From Ampullaceana balthica (taxonomy: Eukaryota > Mollusca > Gastropoda > Lymnaeidae), in assembly GCA_944989445.1 (NCBI GenBank), contig CALYLW010000332.1, forward strand, positions 191,001 through 255,000: 64,000 nt of DNA, in the 5' to 3' direction. The notes beneath the pieces were generated by a model, which was given only the letters and a program-made list of their open reading frames with translations, did not search any database and was not told the origin of the DNA. This document shows positions 48,201 to 57,200 of the stretch, one piece after another. Every line of letters begins with the position of its first letter. Within the stretch, counting starts at the first letter, position 1. A program made the position numbers and the translations under genes.

Positions 48201-51200
48201 TAGTACAAAACCTCAGAAATGATGAAACTACAAAAAACATTTTGAAGCTAAAATGGATGGAAAGGATTGAAATTAGTATTCATTTAAAAACTTTGAAAAC
48301 AATAAATGCTACTTCTTGAAGATTTTGGAATGTAGAAACACAGTTTTGGAGGCTATTTTTCAACCTTTATTTTCGATCGTCAAATTTTAATGATACGAGT
48401 GAAAGCAATTTAGAAAAAGCAATGAAAATTTATGTAATCACGAATATGGAAATTCTTAGAGTTAGTCCAAATATTAGCTGCATTTGATCCTGTCGCTAAG
48501 GAGCATGTAAGGAGGGATGTGAATACACAACATTAAAAAACAACAACATACAATTCAAAATGAGCCCATTCACCTAATTGCACATAATGTCAAAGTCACG
48601 TATTAGATGAAGTGAAAAATCAAAATATTTCTTAATTATGTTAGATTGCACTCCTGACCTATGTTATAAGGTATGTGCTTATTGAACAATAAGACATCTA
48701 AATTCATGAACATTTTTGGGCTTTATTCCGATGGAAAGATAAAAAAGGCCAACAACTTTTCGATGTCAGACGTCTAGAGCTAGAAAACCTGGGATAGCCT
48801 TTAGAAAACATGAGGCTATGATACTGGAGTAAACACGAAAGGAGGTACATGCGGGGGTACATACAAAGATTTGAAACATCAACGCTCGTGCTTTTTTTAC
48901 TACCATATGATAGCCATTCCCTTAACCTGATGATAAACGATATGGTCTAACCATCGTTATATAACAACTTGCTTGACATTGTCGAAAATTGTACTTTTAA
49001 AAAAAATCTCCATCGACTTCCGGATGGGTCATGCTTTTGAATCACGTTGAAGTACGACCTTAAAACCTATGTGTGACAATAGTTGAGAAAATGGAATTGA
49101 TGCTAGAAAGCCGTTAAGCTATCAGATGTTTTTGAAATGTTTGATGCATTGCTTAGCATTTACGAGAACAAAGATGTCGATAGTTCAATAAGAGACCGAT
49201 CACCTGGACTACTTAAAATACAACAAAGCACATTTCTTTGTTCTGTTGCGATATGGTACAAAAAGGTGGAAAGTTCCAATCTTTTTTTAAAAATTTAGAT
49301 GTTGAAATCAATTTAATGCCCTCCTCCAAGTTGATGCTGGTGATGCAGCATTCGAAATTAATGTAGATAAAAAAAATTTAAAAAATGGCTTGACATCGAT
49401 TTCGTCTGAGAGAAAGACTATTTGAGGATAATCAAGATGAGCCAATAATTAATGTAAATGAAAAATGCAAAAGAAAAATTCATTTAACACCTTGTTGACA
49501 CGGAAATAAAAACTTTAGAACAAATATTTTCTCAGTTGCCACATCAAAACAGTAACTTGAAATAACTTCTGTTTTTAAGACATAGATGTGAATTTAAAGA
49601 TGTTAGTTCCTATTTAATTTTGGGAAATTGCAAATATTTGGAAGTCCTTTTAATAATGGTATATAAATAGCCTGCAACTTTGTGTTGAAATATCTGTAGT
49701 GTGTTCTTTATGCTCCAAACTTGAGCTTTGCTCTAAGATTTTTACTAACTCTCCCAGTAAGCTTTGCATCCGAGAACGTAATTTTTCCTAAATAAAAATA
49801 ATCATGAACTATTTGGGAACAACATTTAAAAAACATTGTCTGACCTCAATGTATTAGCAAAAGAGTATGAACTCAATAACAGTTTAGATATTTCGAAATT
49901 AATTAGAGAATTCTATGAACTTCAAGTTCGTAAATAATTTGTCTGAATTTTACTCATAGTACTGCGTTTTTTAAAGTAAGTATTTTAAATAAAAAATATT
50001 GCAATTTGTTTTACAGAGTTACAATGTTGTGTTTTGGACGTTTCCTAAAAAAACATAAAGAGCCATATCCCTTTTTTAGAATGTTACTTTGTAATTACAT
50101 AAAGGGCTGAATTTTTTACTTTTGCACGGAACGTTTCAAAGGCTAAATGCAGCCCTGGGTCCATGTAAACTTAGCACTTTATTATCTAAACACAATATTT
50201 ATAATTTATATTGGGTTTAAAAGAATACGATATACTAACAAATATTTAAACACATAATTAACTTTGTTTTGGTTAAAAGTAACACTACCTATTCTGTATA
50301 AAGTTAATTAAGAATGTGTATGAGAGTATGAACGTATTGAAGAGTTTTCTTAAATAGCAGATGGTGCTTCAATTTAAGTTACTGATATATGAAATTTGTT
50401 GTTTTCTGTAGTGGACCAGCATGCCCTCGTCCTGGAGTAGAAAATCAGTACTGGCCTCAATTAGGGGTCAATCAACAACCGACCTTTGCTTGGAACACTG
50501 TCCAGTGCACAGGAGCTGAGGCCTCCTTAAGTAGCTGTGCCAGGAACACCACTGCACCAAATGGACAATGTAGCAGACAAGAGCTGGCTGGAGTGCAGTG
50601 TGTTGTACCACCCAAGCCAGTTAAACGTAAATTTAGAAAACGTTTAATTTCATTAGTTTATAATTAGGGGTCTACCGATATGCCTTTTTGCCGATATTGC
50701 CGATACCGATATTACCGATATATTTTTTGCCGATATGAGTACCGATATGAGTATTTGTTCGGACAAAAACCAGCGGTAATATTTGATGACGTCATTCTTA
50801 AATTTATCACTCGTAATTATTTATCTTTTATATTAGGGGACTACCGATATGCACTTTCGCCGATATTACCGATATTTTTTTCCGATATGACTAATATGAG
50901 TGCCGATATGAGTATTTGTTAGGACAAAAATAACAGCGGTCATATTTGATGACATCATTCTTAAATTTATCACTCGAAATTATTTAAAATATTAGGGGTC
51001 TACCGATGTGCATTTTTGCCGATATTACCGATATTTTTTTCCGATATGAGTGCCGATATGAGTATTTGTTAGGACAAAAATAACAGCGGTCATATTTGAT
51101 GACGGCATTCTTAAATTTATCACTCGTAATTATTTATATTTTATAATTAAGGGGTCTACCGATATCCAGTTTTGCCGATATTACCGATTTTTTTGCTCCC

Positions 51201-54200
51201 CGAAACAAAGTTTTCCGATGTGTTTACAAGTTCCAGATCATGACCTACATAGGACTCATAACAAAACGAACAATCCTTTATAAAAATGTACAAGCAAAAT
51301 TAGGAAGTCCTTTTGAAACTTCAACCTTGACTCATAATTATTAATTCTAACCAATAGTTTAATGGCTTTTGCACACGGCCACCTTTTATGAATGAAACAA
51401 TCAGAACAAAGTAATAGTAATAAGTGAAAATGAGGTTGAAGGTTGAATGGTTGCCAATGACAGCAAGTCTGCACACGGTACATTTTGTTATTCCATACGA
51501 AACGATATGATTTAGACATCTGCGATTCTGCGTGCATCTTTGCTGTTAGTATTAGAGCAATTACGTGAACATAATGTTTACATGTTATACATTTATTAGA
51601 CCAATTACGGTATACTTGGCATCGGCACTATTTACACAGTATTTTAAGTATACGAAAATCGGCCGATACCTAAACAATATCACAGCACATGGCACACAGT
51701 ATCGTGGCTGCACATATTAATACTAGAACTCTTTTGACTATTTCAATACCGGTATCGGGGTCGATATATTAATTTGTCGAGATATTGTAAATCTAAATGA
51801 TAGTTTTTTTGTTTCCGTTTTTTTTTGGGTCAAAATGTCACTTATTATGAAATATCGGTGACGTCAATATCGGGACCTTTACATGCTACCGATACCGATA
51901 TTGCCGATATCCAGATATCGGTGCCGATATATCGGTAGACCCCTATTTATAATATTCAGTTTAATATGAAATGTTTGATAACAAGGCCTCACACTTTTTA
52001 AGGGCGTGTTTAAAGTGACTACATTTTTAAAATGGCTCTAAATGATCTACACAAGTTTCAAATTCTGAGCGTTCAACTTATTAAAACATATAAAGCTGTA
52101 GTTTTTTTTAAAGTCCCAAGGCCTTCCATTACAGTTATTTCTTAGTTGCGGATCGTAACAAATATTACTTGGTATGCTATTACAAATTTGTTAATCCCAT
52201 ATTAAGTGTTTGTAAATTTCAATTCCATATTAATTAAATATTAGCCAGAATAAACTAACTCTCACATATTCATATTATTCACAACTATATTGTGCACATG
52301 TATTTCTAATTCTTAATTTAATTACATTCAAGAATATGGTACGCGGTACACAAAGACATCTCACCTCAGCCGACGCGTAGCCGATACTGCGGGGAGGGCA
52401 GGGCGTAAAGTTTTAGAATTATATATTAAACAATCATAAAGATAAATACGGATATCAAGAGTCAAAATATAAAAGAATCAAGTTAAATTTAAAGTTTCAC
52501 ATTGACCCATTTTCACGAGCCGTCAATGGTCGTTTAATTGATCCCAACCAACGTGGATGTTATCTTGTTAATTTCTTCCAACAGCTATGAACGCCAGTCT
52601 GGAATGTTCCGAATTAAACGGAGACATCGTTCTTCAACTCAATCAAGAAGACTTCCCTCAGTTGAACCCAAACAATGTCAAGGTCATCAACCCCAACTCT
52701 AGTGCTGACTGCGCGACTCTTGTGAGGGTGTCACCACTTTCAGGAGAATATCGAATGAGAATCTCTCCACAAAAATGTGGTACAATGAAAACTGTGAGAA
52801 TTACCATCAATTGTCATTGCTTAAACCATACTTACTAATAAATTATAAATTAATTATATAATAAAAGCTGTAAGTTTCTTTTACTCGAACTGATCTCGGC
52901 CTTAAACATTAGCTCACATATTACGTGACATGATTCTTTACTTAATTTGCAGATACTTCTTTAAATTTATTATATTTTAAAATAATAGCAATCTAATTTT
53001 GAGTCCAAATCATTATACCATCTACAGGACAACGGTAGCGCCATCTGCTACATTAACAAGGTGCAGTATGATAACGAAGTATATGTACGCAACGTTTTGT
53101 TGGATTACAAGAAAAAAACGTAAATATCTTGATTTCTTTTATAAAACTTTTTGGCATAAAATTTTATTTATTTATTTTTTCCCCTTAATCCGCCATAGCA
53201 CCACGCGACAGACTAGCATAAGCATTTACAAATCGGAAAATTATTATAAAATTATGTTCAATATAATACGCATCACGCGTTCAATATAATGCGCACCGCT
53301 CGACAGACTAACTTAATAAATGTACATGCCATATGAGATACATAGAGATAATCTAAAAATTCATTAATTTAATTACAGTACATTCAATCAAATTGAAAAT
53401 TTGAAACGTCATTTTTATCGTCCCCACAAATCTGGCTGCAAAATTTAAGCTCGGTATGATACGGGGAAGTGGGTAACAACTCGATCCAAAGTTTCAGCGA
53501 CAAGCAATCAAGCATAAAGGATTTTAAAAAAGAAAAAGAAGAGTTCCTATTCAAAATAAGGTTCTGAAGAGTCATGGGGTAATTGGCGTCTTAAGTGGTA
53601 ACAAACATTGGAGCACAAGACTGAAGCAATGCAAAAAATAATAATAGGAAATGTATGGCATCTGTACGTCTACGAAAGACGATAGATTTATCTTTCTTAT
53701 TTGCAATTCTTGGTGTGGCTGATGAGACCAATCCTTGAGTGAAGTCTCTTCTGCATGTCACACACACGAATGCAGTGCGGCAGTGTTGCCTGGCCTTCCT
53801 CCTCGCTCTTTTTTCAAATGATTCTGCCCTAGTTTGCTCCTCTGCTCTTAGTAATCCTTCTTTCACTAAAGCCCGCCACGTGGACCTATCCTCTGCCAGG
53901 TTTTCCCAGTTTTGTATATCAATGTTGGCTACTTTCATGTCTCTCCTGTATAGGGGACGCGGTGGTCGAGTGGCAGCGCACTGGACTGTCGTACCGATGG
54001 TCACGGGTTCGAATCCGTGTGAAGGCAAGGGTTTGTTCCCGGGGCCTAGGGCGTCCCTGAGTCACCCCGCTCCGAATGGGTACCTGGTAGGCGGCTGGGT
54101 AATGCGTGGAACCCACAAAGCCGTGGCCTGTGAATGCTGCATCACTTGCCAACAGATCATCTGTCATGGTCTGCGGACGCAACTATCTTCTGCATAGAAG

Positions 54201-57200
54201 GAGCGTCTGTATAGATAAGATATGTCAATGTATCTGAGACATGGCCGACCAACCGACCCTTTCCCTGTTTGCATTCTCTTGACGTGTCCAACGGAGGAGT
54301 CTTTGGCTTAATATGGCTAGAATGCTACTCATGCTTGAGCCAGTACCTCTGTGTTGGGGACTTTCTCTTGCCATTTGATGTCTAGGATGCGGCGCAGGCA
54401 TCTTAGGTGGAGACTATTGAGCCTACTTTCATGCCTGGTATAGGTGGTCCAAGACTCGCATCCTTAGAGGAGTGTGATCAGTACGCAGGCCTGGTATACC
54501 TGCAGCTTAGTCCTTGCTGTGAGTTTGGAATTTGACCAGACTCTTTTGTACAGTCTAGCCATAACAGTTGCAGCCTTCCCTATCATACCACTTATCTCAT
54601 CTTCCAAAGAGAGGGTGCTCGAGATCTTTGCTCCCAGATAAGAAAAACTGCAAACAACTTCCAGGTTGCAGTCGTCAATGGTTATAGTCGGGAGAGAGGC
54701 AGCATCCTGTGCCATAATGTTGGTTTTCTTTATGCTTATGGTCAGGCCAAACTCTTTGCAGGCAGTGGAGAAGCTGGATACAAGGTTCTACAAACAGTCT
54801 GATGTGTGGGATATTAAGGCGGCATCGTCTGCAAATAAGAGCTCGCGCAGCAAAATCTTCCTTATTTTGGTCTTGGCTCTAAGTCGGGCAATATTGAATA
54901 ATCTCCCGTCAGCTCTGGTTTTTATGTATAACCCCTCGCTGTTGTTCTTGAAGGCATACTGGAGTAAGATGGAAAAGAATATTGCGAATAGAGTAGGTGT
55001 CAACACGCAGCCTTGCTTTACTCCACTACTTACTGGGAAAGCCTCAGAGGTGGCACCGTTATAGCACACTATGCCTGCATGCTATCGTGGAATTGCTTGA
55101 TGATGTTAAGCAGATGTGTAGGGCAGCCTATTTTTACTAAGATCTGGAAAAGGCCGCTTACGCAGCTGGTGCAGAGAGAAGATCATGTCTATGGTTGATC
55201 TTCCGGCTCGAAAGCCACACTGCGATTCTGGGAGTACACGCGATGCTAGGGTCTGCAGGCGTGTTAATGCAACTCGGGCGAAGGCCTTTCCAACTATACG
55301 GATGAGAGAGATTCCACGATAGTTATTGCAGTCACTTTTGTATCCTTTATTTTTATACAGTTTAACGATGTTGGCATCTTTTAACTCCTGTGGTATCTGT
55401 CGATGTTCCCAGCACAGAGTGAGGAGGTCGTGCAAAGGCTGTAAAAGTACTTCTTTTCCACATTTTAGAACATCTGCGGGAATTCCATCATTGCCAGGGG
55501 CTTTCCCGCAGGCTAGACAATCTATGGCTCTATTTAGCTCGACTATAGTGGGTAGGGTATCAAGCTCTTCCATGACCGGCAGGTCTGGGATATCGTCCAG
55601 GGCAGCAGTTGAGACATGGTTTATAGTTGCGTACAATTCCAGGTAGTGCTCGATCCACCGTTTGAGTTGCTTGTCCCGATCAGTGATAATTTCTCCTGAT
55701 TTTGACATTAAGGGTGTTGTCTTGAAGGTCAGAGGGTCTATTTTTTTGTTTTATATTCTTGTACATAGCCCTTGTATCACCTCTATCAGCAGCTGACTGT
55801 ATGCTGGAACTTAGATTGAGCCAGTATGTGTTAGCGTAGTGGCTAGCTGCCTGCTGGGAATTTTTCTTGGCCCTCTTAAGGGAATGTAGAGTTTCTGGGC
55901 AAGGCCTGTCTTTATAGGCTAAAACAGTCTTTCTTTTTGCAGCAGTGACATGCTTCATTTCCTCCCAGTGAGCCTCAAACCAGTCTGCAGTTTTGCGTTC
56001 TCTCTTGCCGAATGCCGCCATAGCTGAGCCATATATGGTGTCCCGATGATGTGACCATTTGGACTCAATAGTGTCTACTGGTGGCATTTGTACAAGAGCT
56101 TCTTGTAGTCTCTGGGTGTATTCTGCTGTTCTCTCTGGATTCTTGGTGGAACAGATGCCTGTGCGTGGTTTGCCCTTGTTTTTGTTGCGGTAAAATTTCT
56201 ATAGCAGTAACCTTACCTTGCTAGACACTAAGGAATGATCTGTGTCGCAGTCTGCACTGTGGTAGCTGCGTGTGAGGAGGACACTGGCCAGTTGTGTGCG
56301 TCTTGAGATGATGAGATCTAGTTGGTGCCAGTGTTTATAGCAAGGATGACGCCATGACACTTGATGGATTGCTTTGCAGTTGAAGAAGGTATTTGTGACA
56401 CATCTCTAGTAATCTCTGCCCATTTTCATTTAGTCTGCCTCTTCCGAGGCAAGTTGGCCAGGTCATGTGATCACTTCCAACTCTTGCATTGAAGTCACCA
56501 AGGAGGTAGATTGCTTCGTTGGTGGGTATGCTGGCTAGTGTTTGATTAAGATCTTCATAGAACTGGTCTTTCGCTTCTGAGCTCGAGGATAGTGTTGGAG
56601 CATAAGCACTGATGATGTTGGCTAATCCTGACGATGTTGGTAGGCGTATTGTTAGTATTCTGTTAGTGCCCTTTGTTGGGGGTTCTATGGAGGAGCAGAG
56701 TCCATTTTTTATGGCAAAACCAACCCAATGTTGCCTTGGTGTGTCCATTGGTCCACCCTGACAGAAGAAAGTTTACTTGTGTTCTTTTATGGTACCACTA
56801 TATGGGAGTGTAGTCTCCTGGAGGCAGGCAATGTCGATGTTTAGTCTGCCAAGCTCTCTGTCAATGATTGCTGTCTTCCTGGCATCATTAATAAGCTGCA
56901 GGTCAGCAGTAATGCCTGGACACATAGTCCTAACGTTCCAGCTTGCTAGGCGAAGAGCTGGAGTCTTCTTGTCTTTTTTTTTATTTCTAGGTGCAGGATT
57001 TACTGGCCTACTTGTTGAGAAGTTCCTCTGAGCTCCACACACCCAGCGGAGCAGGTAGGCCCTGGCGGGATAGCACCCATATTGGCTGGGAGCTGCCCAG
57101 CTTGAGGCGGGCGGTAGCAATCCATTGAGACATGGCGATCTCTCCCACCGTCAGAAGCAACCCCTGGCGCCTAGCTCTACGCCAATTGTGCTATGGCTTA

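Noticed and set aside
53954..54030. tRNA gene with GGTTCGAATCC
   Set aside because: A and B boxes are good, but the acceptor stem is not closed and the unit extends to 253 bp between target duplications, so it is a SINE.
53739..54197. 152-codon plus-strand gene
   Set aside because: Runs across the SINE and antisense to the LINE tail; crosses the target duplication.
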